From Rehmannia glutinosa (lineage: Eukaryota > Streptophyta > Magnoliopsida > Lamiales > Orobanchaceae), in contig CM071929.1 of the NCBI GenBank assembly GCA_016081115.2, positions 2,666,001 to 2,730,000 on the forward strand: a DNA stretch of 64,000 nt, given 5' to 3'. This document shows positions 23,701 through 32,396 of this stretch, in pieces. The notes beneath the pieces are model-generated. The model worked only from the letters and a program-made list of their open reading frames with translations, was not told the origin of the DNA and did no database searches. How positions within the stretch are numbered: the first letter of the stretch is position 1; each line of letters begins with the position of its first letter. The translations under genes and the position numbers were made by a program.

Positions 23701-26015
23701 AAGGCAAAGCATCAGGAAGAAGGACCGATGTTAGTAGGAGCATTTTTCAAGACGAAGCTTCTACGAGACGAGCATGGGGTCTTTGGGTTTGTCTAATCGA
23801 AATGGACAAGGTCAAATATCCATTCAAGTTCTTCCAAAATTCGGCGAATGGATCTTTCCTTTTGAATTCGATGACCTGGATCAACCACGGGGTTTGCGGA
23901 AGAACTCTTCGAGACCAAAAGAAGAATTCTGCTGGGAAAACAAGATTTCCAAGCAAAGAAACTTACCAGGAAATTTCGTAATATGGCGCATGTTGGCCGA
24001 TGGATCGACCGGATCTGTCAAGCATGCCCCGAACGAAGGAACCCGAGTTTGGGAAAGGTTTCGACCCAAACCCGACCGACAGACGGGCAGTACCTGGAAA
24101 GGACAAGGGCCCGGCTCACAAAACGCGTTTTCCTGGGGACTACGCAAACCAACTTTTAGAAGATTCCCGACAACTTTCACATGGGCCGAGTCACGCGGAA
24201 GAAAAAGAAAACCATTTGGCGAGGCAATAACGCAGGATATGACGAATCGGTGACGTCATAAGTATCAGCAAGATTTGGAGTCCGCCTTTCAAGTGGGACT
24301 TACATCTATAAAAGGCGAGATTTGAAGGAAGTTGAGGACATCGAACATTTTCCTTAGTTTTCTTACAATAAAATCGAGTGAAAAATTTGTAATATTTTGA
24401 GTGTTTTAGTTTTTCAAGTTCTTATGTATTTTCGAGTGCAAGCCTCATACATGAGAGGCTAAACAAGTATTCTCCTCCCAAAAGGAGATTACTAATGTAA
24501 TAAATTTTTCTTTAAGTTCTTAATAAAATAAAATTTTGTTTGTTCAACATGTGTTCATGATGTACTATTGATCAATCCCCTTTGAAGAATTACTTTACGC
24601 CTTGGAGTAGAAACGAACCAAGGTCGTTTGAGCGAGTTTTTCGAAGGAGTCGGATAACTGCGGATCATCTTCCCGAGGTGAGGTTGAACAGTGAGGAGAG
24701 TCGTTTCGTCAAACGATCCGGAAAGGCGATAATCTTCCCGGTGGCGTTGCGAACCACTTAACCGGTGTTGTTTGGTCAAAAGAGGTATGAATTTTAAGGG
24801 ATTTATTAATTTTACGGAAGCATGATGGGCCCGATATGGTCGTAATGGACTATTTTCATTTTCGATCTAAAAGACCCAATTTGTATACGGATAAATACTT
24901 GAAATAAGATCTTGATAAGTATGTCTTGTTGAGTTTATAGGTGAAACCCGACATGATCCATTTAAAACCTCCGAATAGAGATGGATCTAAGTAGGTGTAA
25001 CAATGCCACGAACAAAACAAGTTACAGAAAAATCGGGTTCTTATTTCTCGAAAAATCCGAAAAACAAATTGATTCGGGAGTGAAAACTTTTTGATTATTG
25101 TATAATGCAATATATTTATCCTTATGGAGCAATCTGCCACAAATTAGAGTTTAAAGGGATAACTAGAACTATTGTTATTAAAGAATAAAATCCTAGGGGC
25201 AAAATGGTCCAAAAGTTGCAAAGAGTAATTATTTTCGTAGTTCAGGATGCAAAAGGTTAAAAATAAAAGTATAGGTTGTGAAGTGTAAAAAGGGGTAAAG
25301 TTGAGGTGGTTAAAAATAATTATCTCAATTTAATATTCAAATTTCAAAAGTTATTCATAAATGTGTGTATTCTTCCCAACTATAAATTTCTCGTCCACAC
25401 GCAAATGAGACACACATAAAACATGTTGAAAATATAACAATAGAATAAATTCAATTTTTTCCTATGTGCGGATTTATCGAATTCATATGGATGCGTTCGA
25501 TGCGTATCCAACATGGTCGTGCGTATGTCATGCTAATGTAGTGTAGTACGCAAAGCAAAAAAAGGGGAAATTAATTACCTCACTAAGGGGAGCATCAAGG
25601 ATTCGCCAGTCACCAGTTGTCGCCAAATACAACTTATAATAATCATGCAAATAATCCTCAGCATCTCGCTTACTTATGTAATAAAAATCAATGTTTCTAT
25701 CTATCTCATCAGAAACAGAACCACAATCAATTAATTCAATATGGTTGGAGATTTTATAAACAGGGATCCCAACCATGCGTTTCATGATTTCAGACGCTGA
25801 CATGGCATGGCTCTTCTTGTTCTTCTTCCACGGAATAAAATAAGAAAAAAAGAAGAAGAGAGTGAACAAAACGGATTATTAGCTATATTATTAGGAACTG
25901 ATGAAGATGATGATGATAACGAAAATTTGGGAATTTGATTAATAATGTTGGAAAAGTGGGTTTGGAGATTGTTCATGATGAAGATGAAGAGTTTGTTGCT
26001 CATGTTTAGATTCAT
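14743..26015 (-). CDS. TIC22: TIC22-like chloroplast inner-envelope import protein, possibly a decaying copy
   Basis: Minus-strand exons: 26015-25579, 16232-16156, 16031-15966, 15535-15485, 15384-15325, 15254-15219, 14817-14743 (TAG). All introns are GT-AG. TIC22 works in the chloroplast intermembrane space during protein import. Family-like segments occur in order: VGIPVYKISN and DAEDYL (exon 1), VVELEGTSEDPIRLVPESSQ (exon 2), SFSGVPVF (exon 3), YRPAYLRK|EDLERDM (exons 4-5), VAALEDIIQEMK (exon 6), DVLFVGPG (exon 7). Lesions: the N-terminal frame from ATG 26015 (MNLNMSNKLFIFIMNNLQTH) differs by one frame from the conserved part, which has its own ATG at 25803. Exon 2 has a TAG four codons after SSQ, consistent with loss of one A; a weaker donor CAA|GTGAAA would avoid it in frame. 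Intron 1 is 9.3 kb and filled with mobile DNA. It may be a pseudogene. Confidence 0.8.
15046..15160. mobile_element. Hairpin MITE in TIC22 intron 6
   Basis: CGCAAACACTAAAAAAAAGTG on the left can pair with CACTTTTTTTTTTAAGTG then TTTGCG on the right. TTCTAGGTT pairs with ACCTATAGAA in the middle, so the whole ~115 bp folds on itself. The CACTA-like ends suggest a CACTA-derived MITE, unproven. Confidence 0.5.
16334..16781. mobile_element. hAT-type MITE in TIC22 intron 1
   Basis: The terminal inverted repeats are CAGCGCCGTGCCTACC (left) and, read inward from the right, CAGGGTCGTGCCTAC. They are flanked by CATCCATG (16326-16333) and CATCCATC (16782-16789), a 7/8 match to an 8-bp hAT duplication. 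The body repeats GGGCCCCTAAAAT-type motifs and holds no open reading frame. Confidence 0.7.
16790..17088. other. Intron 1 sequence with a hAT-like relic
   Basis: CAGGCGGACACAAGGGGAGAC near 17001 resembles the end of a non-autonomous hAT element. If so, the Mutator-like insertion starting at 17098 cuts through that relic. Confidence 0.35.
17352..17363 (+). promoter_or_regulatory. Degenerate tRNA-Met primer-binding site of the pararetrovirus
   Basis: TGGTATCGAGCT resembles the initiator-tRNA-Met complementary site of caulimovirids but has lost one base. It lies about 90 bases before the first viral reading frame. Confidence 0.7.
17441..17662 (+). pseudogene. First viral reading frame remnant, basic 73-residue piece
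   Basis: It opens with ATG and is rich in Arg and Lys (KKRKKRG, KRNAKCERE). It is the first frame after the primer site. I cannot assign a family to it. It may be the start of an ORF1 or of the capsid polyprotein, whose fragments continue in shifting frames through about 18330. Confidence 0.4.
17780..19560 (+). pseudogene. Capsid-region remnant with frameshifted CCHC zinc knuckle
   Basis: Fragments in all three frames give acidic and basic patches, then a split zinc knuckle near 19350-19400. One frame reads WTCGKR and the next frame reads GHISADCPDN, so a frameshift divides the motif. An acidic stretch with IHSDESIYEEEI follows near 19495. A zinc knuckle before an acidic tail fits the capsid protein of caulimovirids. 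No continuous frame exceeds about 106 codons. Confidence 0.6.
19880..20300 (+). pseudogene. Movement-protein (30K superfamily) remnant
   Basis: One frame contains FKEGIDSPLNLAIFDKR near 19940-19990. A neighbouring frame at 19972-20235 contains FNVYPRIAYNL and SITYKISYALSNTHHS. These are typical blocks of caulimovirid cell-to-cell movement proteins. The two blocks lie in different frames, so at least one indel has occurred. Confidence 0.7.
20640..20960 (+). pseudogene. Aspartic-protease-region remnant
   Basis: Near 20850 one frame reads AYIDSKS where retroviral-type proteases usually have an Asp-Ser/Thr-Gly core. The region lies just upstream of reverse transcriptase, as expected. The Gly appears replaced and surrounding frames are broken. 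The assignment rests mainly on position. Confidence 0.4.
21272..22240 (+). pseudogene. Reverse-transcriptase remnant
   Basis: The 165-codon frame 21272-21769 includes the fingers segment SPYKDPGFLV. Further pieces follow in other frames: FSKFDCKSGFYQIKM near 21855 and the active-site box FVHIDDILIASKN near 22050, where the usual YxDD Tyr is His. FLGIEID lies near 22195. Several frameshifts and stops separate these pieces. The order and spacing match caulimovirid polymerase. Confidence 0.8.
22288..22900 (+). pseudogene. RNase H-region remnant
   Basis: After NLAYYEKVFSPLLKKDAVF (22288 frame), the segment LYTDA near 22485 carries the first catalytic Asp. Later blocks KFTLKIDNS and RLLRWQ-like sequence are scattered over two frames. 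This is the C-terminal domain of the viral polymerase, broken by indels. Confidence 0.65.
22900..24235 (+). pseudogene. 3' viral reading frame remnant, function unassigned
   Basis: Frames 23146-23427, 23774-24253 and 24000-24230 follow the polymerase. They include LRPRREANLRFKREN and a Pro/Lys-rich C-terminus. A transactivator/viroplasmin would be expected here in Cavemovirus or Solendovirus relatives, but I see no diagnostic motif. Confidence 0.35.
24239..24316 (+). promoter_or_regulatory. Pararetroviral promoter: as-1-like element plus TATA box
   Basis: Two TGACG motifs lie close together (TGACGAATCGGTGACGTCAT, about 24240-24259) and are followed by CTATAAAAGGCG at about 24306. TGACG pairs upstream of a TATA box resemble the activation sequence of caulimovirid full-length transcript promoters. 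Whether it is active is unknown. Confidence 0.65.
24520..24535 (+). terminator. Pararetroviral poly(A) signal
   Basis: AATAAAATAAAA lies about 215 bases after the TATA box, the usual short-distance arrangement in caulimovirids. Another AATAAA sits at about 24367. Confidence 0.5.
25336..25578. other. Remaining 5' part of TIC22 intron 1
   Basis: AT-rich sequence between the MULE and the exon 1 donor. No feature seen apart from the right copy of the 9-bp duplication. Confidence 0.5.
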
Positions 26016-26087
26016 GTTTTGGCTTCAAAAAATCCATTCTTCGATATCTTTCACAATGAAGAAACAATGTTTGTTTGCCGGGCTTTC

Positions 26088-26101
26088 TTTATATATATAT
26101 T
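26088..26101 (-). promoter_or_regulatory. TATA-like box of the TIC22-like gene
   Basis: On the minus strand the sequence reads ATATATATATAAAG, about 75-85 bases before the ATG at 26015. This is a reasonable distance for a plant core promoter with a short leader. Confidence 0.45.
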
Positions 26102-26504
26102 TTTTTCAATAAAATAAATTAAATGGGTGCCTTGCATTGCAAGCAAAGAAATCATGCAATATTATCTTGAAAAGAAACTATATATAATTAATATTAATAT
26201 TCCTTATTAAAGGTATACGCATAACACATCATAAATTACCTAGTTGGGCTGTGAATATATTTGCTTTCCGATTTTAACTTATCTTTGATTGGATTTGTGA
26301 TAACCCATATTTAATTAATGATTTGATTAGAAATCAGTATAGGAGTTACTTTAGGGGACAAATTGGGGATCAGTTATTTTAGGGGCTAATTTAAGTTTCA
26401 CAAAAACTTATGTCGACCGCCTAACGGGTCCGACTGTTAGACGGATCGACCCGGATTCGGTGTCATTTCCGTAATATTAGCAAATGGTATTGTAGTAGTT
26501 TTCG

Positions 26505-27005
26505 GGAGCACCAAGATTAGCAAATCCTTCCGAAATGTATTAGTCGTCCTTCTAAAAAGTATTGGCAGCTTCTTCCGAAATGTATTAGTAGTTTCTGAAG
26601 TTTCTCCTAAATATACTCGCGAAATGTATTAGCAATCCCTCAAAAAAGTATTAGTCGTTCTCGAAAAGTATTAGTAGTTCCTTGAAATAAATTAAAATTT
26701 TCTCCCGAAATGTATTAGTAGTCCTTCCGAAAAGTATTAGTCGTCTTTCTAAAAAGTATTAGCAGCTTTTCCGAAATATATTAATAGTTCCCCCCGAAAA
26801 TAATTAAATTTTTCTCCGAAATGTATTATCAATCCTTCGAAAAGTATTAGTCGTCCTTCTAAAAAGTATTAGCGATTCTTCCGAAATGTATTAGTAGTTG
26901 ATTCAAGAGTGTTTTAGTATTTCTCATGAATATACTTTCAAATGTATTAGTCGTTATCTTGAAAAGTATTATACTGCCTTCATAAAAAGTATTATTTCTC
27001 TTGAA
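26505..27005. repeat. Degenerate GTATTAG tandem array
   Basis: About twenty diverged units of the form CGAAAWGTATTAGTMGTYCTT, 20-30 bp each, run through the interval. A weaker higher-order period is visible where TCTAAAAAGTATTAGC recurs. No protein fits and I do not recognise the family. Confidence 0.8.
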
Positions 27006-27420
27006 ATGCGTCAAAATTGATTCATTGTCAAAATTGATTTTGACAAATCAACAAATACATGGATAACATGAATGGTTGGATGAGTTTATATTAAACTCAA
27101 AGCAAAACAAAAAAGATAGCTTACCAAGAATCAAAACAATAAAAATTAAACAACTGAAATATGACTTTTAAAGTTTGGAATCAATTATCACCTTTTGACC
27201 ATGACACTCACATATTTCAAAGCATAAGCTTTTGAATGAAGAATAAAGTATAAAAAATACTAAAAGAAAATCATGCAAAAAAATTTCCAAAACTCCAATT
27301 CATTCTTATTCCCTACTTGCCGCTTATGTGTGCGACGGGCCGATTTAGTCGGTTGTATCAATTGACAATTGGCAATCGACCGGATTTACGGCTATGATTG
27401 TTGTGCCGCTGCAGGGGTTT
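27006..27420. other. AT-rich intergenic DNA
   Basis: No gene or element recognised between the GTATTAG array and the hAT element. Confidence 0.45.
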
Positions 27421-27430
27421 GAGTTAGGCT

Positions 27431-27904
27431 TAGAGTCGCCGAAACGGGCGCGGGCGGGCCGACCCGCCTCCGCAAAACCCGCCACTTGGCGGGCCAAGAA
27501 AACCTCAACCCAACCCAACCCACCTTGTCAAGGGTCATGGGTTGGGCTGCCCGCCAAAAATTTAAAAAATAATAAAAAAATGAAAACAATATTTTTTATT
27601 CATATTATTAATTTTAATGAATTGAATATACTAATGGATAATAAGTACATATTTTATAAAAATATTATATACACATTTATAAGAGATAAAAATATAAAAT
27701 ATCAATTATACTATTTTTTTTTGTCTATTTTATCTAATTTTTCATTTATTTTATTTTTATTTCTGGCGGGTTAGCCCGCCGCCCCCCGCATTAAAGCCAA
27801 GCCGCCCGCCCCTTTGGCGGGCTACTATATACTAAACCCACCCCCTACCTTAGGCGGGGCGGGGCGGGCCGGCCCGACGGGCCTGGCCCATTTTGACAGC
27901 TCTA
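27431..27904. mobile_element. Non-autonomous hAT element with 8-bp duplication
   Basis: The perfect duplication GTTAGGCT lies at 27423-27430 and 27905-27912. The left end TAGAGTCGCC and the right end, read inward as TAGAGCTGTCAAAATGGGCC, form imperfect inverted repeats. The arms are rich in GGCGGGCC/GCCCGCC and flank an AT-rich core. The 126-codon frame inside is not a recognisable protein. Confidence 0.8.
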
Positions 27905-27912
27905 GTTAGGCT

Positions 27913-28164
27913 CGGCGGGTTGTCAAATGTAATTTGTGTGTGTTTTTGGGGGGGGTTGGGTTGGGTTGGATTCGATTAATTGTTGGGGCTCGTCGACGGA
28001 TTAGATCCGTCAGGGATCGTCTAACGAGACTAGCTCTTTAAGTTTAGGTGTTTAGAATTTAGAATTAGTTAGTATAAATAAGTATAACTTCATACACAAA
28101 TTTTACACCATATTCCTAAGAATTATAAGGTAATAATAGTTTTATATTTTTTTTATTCAAATTT

Positions 28165-28205
<41 letters not shown>

Positions 28206-28765
28206 TTCCCAATTTTTAAGCTATCTTTCAATTTTTTACAAATTATTTCATTAATTAGTTCGATTTATTAAATCACATATTAATTATAATTTTATTTAAT
28301 GTAGAAAACAAAGGGGTCGAGGAATATGACTTTTATTGTTCACTTTTCAACATCGAATATCTGCGATTATTAAGGTAGAGATTTTATATAATTTATCTTT
28401 ATTTAATGTTCCATGATTAAATTTCATTGATTGCAATATATGTCAAGAGGAAATAAATTTATATAAGCTAGGGACCATGAAAAGGGTCGGGATCAAAAGT
28501 ATCTTCGTGGTGAACCCGCAATGCTATATGCAATAACGCGATCGAGAGAGAAAAAGAAGAAATTAATGAATTTATTGTTGTAATTATGTGAACGCTTTCA
28601 TGACTTTCAGGTTGAGGAATCCGTCTGAATATATGATATTCTGGATGGTGGAATAAATCATGCTATATTTATAATTTAAATAATTATGATTGGACTAAAT
28701 TTCAGATTTATGTCTTTAATTTTTTTTCCAGTTTATGCTTGGGATAATTGTTGGATATTTAATTT
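27913..28765. other. Intergenic DNA with an (AT)n microsatellite
   Basis: An (AT)n run occupies about 28169-28203. Nothing else was recognised. Confidence 0.5.
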
Positions 28766-28772
28766 GGAAGAT

Positions 28773-28819
<47 letters not shown>
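28773..28819. repeat. (TTA)n microsatellite
   Basis: About 15 uninterrupted TTA units directly abut the left end of the long-TIR element. Confidence 0.95.
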
Positions 28820-29602
28820 TTAGCCATTTTATCAAATCAAAGATGTCTTTTAGCCATCTTTTTCAAACACATCTTTTTTAGCCATTTTGGGGTGTGAAAA
28901 ACCCAATTTGCCCTTTAGTGAATTTACTTGCACCAAAAAGACGTAGCGCGACATCAGAGCACGAGTTACATGTGACTCGACATTGTAGCTGAGTTACATG
29001 TAACTCGACACTATAGCACGATCTATAGCGCGAGTCACATGTAACTCGACATCAGTAGCACAAAGACTTTATTGCGGGAGTTATATGTAACTCGACATCA
29101 GTAGACAAGATCGTAGCGCGAGTTACATGTAACTTGACATCAGAAGCACGACATCAGTAGCGTGAGTTACATGTAACTCAAGACCGTAGCACGTCACTGT
29201 AGCGCGAGTTATATGTGACTCGACACTGTAGCATGTCACTATAGCGTCGAGTTATTTTAACCCAGTTATTTTGTTTTTCTCCAAAAAATTTTGAATTCAA
29301 ATAACTTGTTCGTTTTAAATTCGTTTTGCATGTATACTGTATCAAACTAATCCTCTTTTTGATACCTATAATTCAACACCCATATTACATTTTTAACAAT
29401 AAAAAATACAGATTCGATTTTCAAAAAAAACTTGAAAGAAAGAGTAAGATGATACATATAGATAAATAAAAGAGAGAAATAATCCAAATATCAAACAAAC
29501 ATGCTAGTAGGGTATGCATGTCATTTTACACCCCAAAATGGCTAAAAAAGATGTGTTTGAAAAAGTTGGCTATTTTTAATCTTTACACTTTAGAAATGGC
29601 TA
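28820..29602. mobile_element. Long-TIR element carrying a palindromic minisatellite
   Basis: Left arm 28820-28900 and right arm 29521-29602 are inverted repeats of about 80 bp. They share AAACACATCTTTTTTAGCC and ATTTTGGGGTGT almost exactly. The centre holds a tandem palindromic array, listed separately. No transposase is present. The outer duplication could not be resolved because the left flank is a microsatellite. Confidence 0.7.
28938..29262. repeat. Palindromic minisatellite, core CGAGTTACATGTAACTCG
   Basis: Eight or nine units of 30-45 bp carry the 18-bp palindrome or one-base variants such as CGAGTTACATGTGACTCG. They are separated by GACATCAGTAGCAC or CACTGTAGCGCG-like spacers. Each unit can form a hairpin. 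No reading frame runs through the array. Confidence 0.85.
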
Positions 29603-31190
29603 ATTTGAACTATTTCAACTATTATATATTTTTCTTAAAAAATTAAAAATTTTAAATCGATTTTTTGATAATTATTGGGATCGCTTTAATTTATAAATTT
29701 ATGTTTTCTTAATAATATTTTTATAGTTCTTTAATTTCATAAAATTTGGGTCGTTACAAGATTGATATTTCCTGTCCCACTTTTCTAGTTTTCTTATTTC
29801 AAAAATCGAATGAAAGCCGACCGACCCAAGCCCAACGGGCCAAGCGAGAAAATTGGGTCGGGTCAGGCCGAGCCAAATTCTGGTCGGGTTTCTATTTTCT
29901 TAGCCCAACTCATCCACGGGCCGTGGGACATCGGGCCAAACCAGCCCAAATTAATTATTTTAAATTAAATCAAAAAACCAAGTATTTTCTCTGTAATTAA
30001 TCTATTTTCGCTCAATTGAACAAGTTAAAGAAGGATTCGAGTAGGTTTAATATGCTCAATTGCCACCGTTGTATTGTAATCCCTAGAAAACGTGAGTTTT
30101 TTCTTTTTCTTTATAATGAATTCTTTGTTTTCGGATTTTTTACGCGCATCCTTTTCGTTTTTGTTGAGGATTTTTCATAGAACTGTTTTGGTTTAGTTAA
30201 CAGACAATTGGGAGAAGTTTTTGGGGAGTGATTGGGGGAAGGGGGTTTGATGTAATGTATTGGGAAATGTGTGCATTAGTATAAAAATGTATTAGGAAGC
30301 ATAATGTATATTTGGTTGGTAATTGTGGGAAGTGATTGGGAGAAATGGGTGATCGGGAAGTGAAACAAACATAGCCTTAATACTATGTAACGACCCACCT
30401 TCCGGATCGACGATTGTCCCCACAAACTAACACAAGTCTTTCCAAAGACGCTTTGTCTTTACTCACGCGCACGGGAGCCCTTCCTGCAGGGGTCACCTAT
30501 CATATAATTGCTCGGGGCCAAGCACACTTAATTTCGAGTTTTTATATGATGAGCACGAGAAAAAAGAAGATGCATCTTGTTGATATGAGTAGTACCTATC
30601 AAATCTTTTAAGCTCTCCTCAATTGTATAGTCCCATACCTACAATCTCTTTAATCTCCTCTTATTCGGGTGTGTGATCGGTTCATTCATGTTCCTCCGCC
30701 TAGAAGCTTTGCCAGAGGTGCTCCTTGTCCGTGACTTCTTGCACCAACAATCACTCCCCGCCCTCTTCACCCGGGCGTCACATACTATCAGCTCGGGCAC
30801 CCAAAAAAAATGGGATTTTTGGCCCGATTCTGACTGGCCCGATGAGCCTACTAGATTGAGCTATTTAGGCCCAATTTTTCTCATATATGCAGGTTGGGCC
30901 AATTTTGCCAACTCTAATGATAGGTATAAGATGATGTCTGGTTGCACGCATGTCATTCTTCAATTTGTGGAACATAATAGGATAGAGAAATTGGAATATG
31001 AGATCTCATACCGTTGATTGGATTGGTATTTCCTGTTTCAGGTTCCATTTCCACTCATATTTTATTACATCGGATGAATGACACGCGTACAATGTAATAA
31101 TGTTAAACGTGTCATTCATTTTAATATGTTGTATGCAATTCTGTGTAAATGAATTGGGACATCATCTTCATGACTGTGATAAGCTAATGA
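29603..31190. other. Intergenic DNA with LTR-like and MITE-like fragments
   Basis: 29815-29945 is rich in GGGCC/GGCCC motifs like the hAT element at 27.4 kb. 30388-30790 starts TGTAACGACCCACC and contains CCCGGGCGTCACATACTATCAGC, reminiscent of a Ty3-type LTR; ends unresolved. 30955-31150 is a diverged copy of the repeat at about 2040-2430. Open frames here match nothing I know. Confidence 0.4.
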
Positions 31191-31195
31191 ATTGG

Positions 31196-31792
31196 ATACA
31201 TTTGGATGGAAGGATTTGAGAAGGTATTTGGGAAAAAAGGATTTGAAATCCTTAGCTAAACCCACACTCTTGTTTGACATATAAATTCAAATCAATAGAT
31301 TTCAAATCCATCTTTAGGTTTTAGTTTATTTTCAAAGGTTTTTAAATCCCTGCCAAAACCTAGTAATTTGAAATCTATTCTTTTTTTCCTCACTTTATGC
31401 TCACTTGCAATTTACACATACCGCACACACTACACACATTTACACACACACACTCACGCATACTCTCTCACACTTATTCACTCCGCATTATCTTCACACA
31501 CACACATTCATACATAATAAAAGTTATATATTTTATATTTTTATTAGTGTATAAAATTATAATTATTAATAAAACAATAAGATTATATTTTTTATTTTTA
31601 TTTATTAAATACCAATTAAGAAAATGAATAGAGTTTTTAATTTTTTTTTATCAAAATTTATGATGGATTTGAAATTCCTATACAAATCTACATCATCCAA
31701 ACAAGAGGTGAATTTCAAATCGAATGAGTTTGAAAACCATTCATTTGAAATCTCTTAAAATTTCAAATTCCTCCATCCAAATGGACCCTTAG
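31196..31792. mobile_element. MITE with CATTTGGATGGA inverted ends
   Basis: The left end CATTTGGATGGAAGGATTTGA is mirrored on the right by CAAATTCCTCCATCCAAATGG. Subterminal GATTTGAAAT/ATTTCAAATC motifs are abundant. The core contains a CA-rich stretch (31420-31515). No coding capacity. Confidence 0.65.
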
Positions 31793-31854
31793 TGTTTTTT
31801 TCTTTTAGGTTTCCGTTATTGCAGGTACTCGAAGTTGTCGTCAAGTTCCTAAGT

Positions 31855-32020
31855 GTTAGTTTCTTAGTTTAACAGTTTTCCAACCACGTTATTTGGTTGT
31901 GCATTAGTGGATTGCTATTTCTTATTCTGTCAGTTTTCTTGTAAAGGCTATTTAAGCCAAGTCCAATTGTGTTTGTGATCTTCTGTATACTGTTCTTTCA
32001 CAAGAATCTGACATCAGAGC
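31855..32020 (+). mobile_element. Possible short LTR followed by a degenerate tRNA-Met primer site
   Basis: TGTTAGTTTCTTAG begins an LTR-like segment with CTATTTAAGCC as TATA-like box. It ends near TTCTTTCACA and is followed by GACATCAGAGC, close to the initiator-tRNA-Met primer site. The 89-codon frame at 32033-32302 downstream is unassigned. Confidence 0.4.
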
Positions 32021-32396
32021 TCCCATTGAGCTTTGAGAAAAAAGAAATCAGATAGAACTGATAAGTTCAATTATGTTGTGTGCTCTATTGAAAATCAAAA
32101 AACATGGATGAGCTACAGAGTTCTCTTATTGTGCAACAACACAAGTTTCAACAAAAAGACAAAATCCTTTTATTGCTGTTGGGAGGGGCATGAAACATTT
32201 AAAAATATGATGCAAGCTATAACCAAGGATCAAATCCCGTTGAATTTCATCATATTAAGGATATTTAACAAAAGAGAAGGTCAAATTGACAACATAAGTT
32301 AGCCACACTAGTGTTGACTCGTGATAATCCATGTTTTTCGACCCCTATTATTATGTCAATGAACTGTATCAAATAAGTACCTATAGTCAGTGTAAT

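Larger units (their letters stand above)
17311..25100 (+). pseudogene. Endogenous pararetrovirus (Caulimoviridae), decayed, nearly full length
   Basis: In order: primer-binding site, small basic reading frame, capsid zinc-knuckle region, 30K-type movement protein, protease, reverse transcriptase, RNase H, a 3' reading frame, a promoter with as-1-like and TATA motifs, a poly(A) signal and leader-like sequence. About 7.8 kb fits one circular genome opened near the leader. Capsid before movement protein recalls Cavemovirus and Solendovirus; the genus remains unproven. Frameshifts and stops break every domain, so this is a fossil. Its outer boundaries are approximate because the junctions with MULE sequence are not obvious. 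Confidence 0.85.
17098..25326. mobile_element. Mutator-like element (MULE) carrying a nested caulimovirid
   Basis: The perfect 9-bp direct repeat AATTTAATA lies at 17089-17097 and 25327-25335. The element begins GGGATAACGTTTTTAATCAACC and, read inward from the right, GAGATAATTATTTTTAACCACC. The inverted similarity continues through TTTTTACACTTNNCAACC for roughly 60 bp. A 9-bp duplication and GAGATAA-type ends are hallmarks of Mutator. Outer arms of about 0.2 kb each surround viral sequence; no MULE transposase is visible. The element is in intron 1 of the TIC22-like gene. Confidence 0.8.

Noticed and set aside
17098..25326. Reading the whole insertion as a Ty3/gypsy LTR retrotransposon
   Set aside because: There are no long direct repeats at the ends and no integrase. 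A 30K movement-protein block and a pararetroviral promoter are present, and the duplication is 9 bp, not 5 bp.
27394..27774. 126-codon plus-strand frame
   Set aside because: It is contained in a bounded hAT MITE and begins in the GGCGGGCC-rich arm; composition explains it.
28938..29262. CRISPR array
   Set aside because: Repeats are palindromic but spacers are themselves repeated and irregular, there are no cas genes, and the DNA is a plant nuclear genome.
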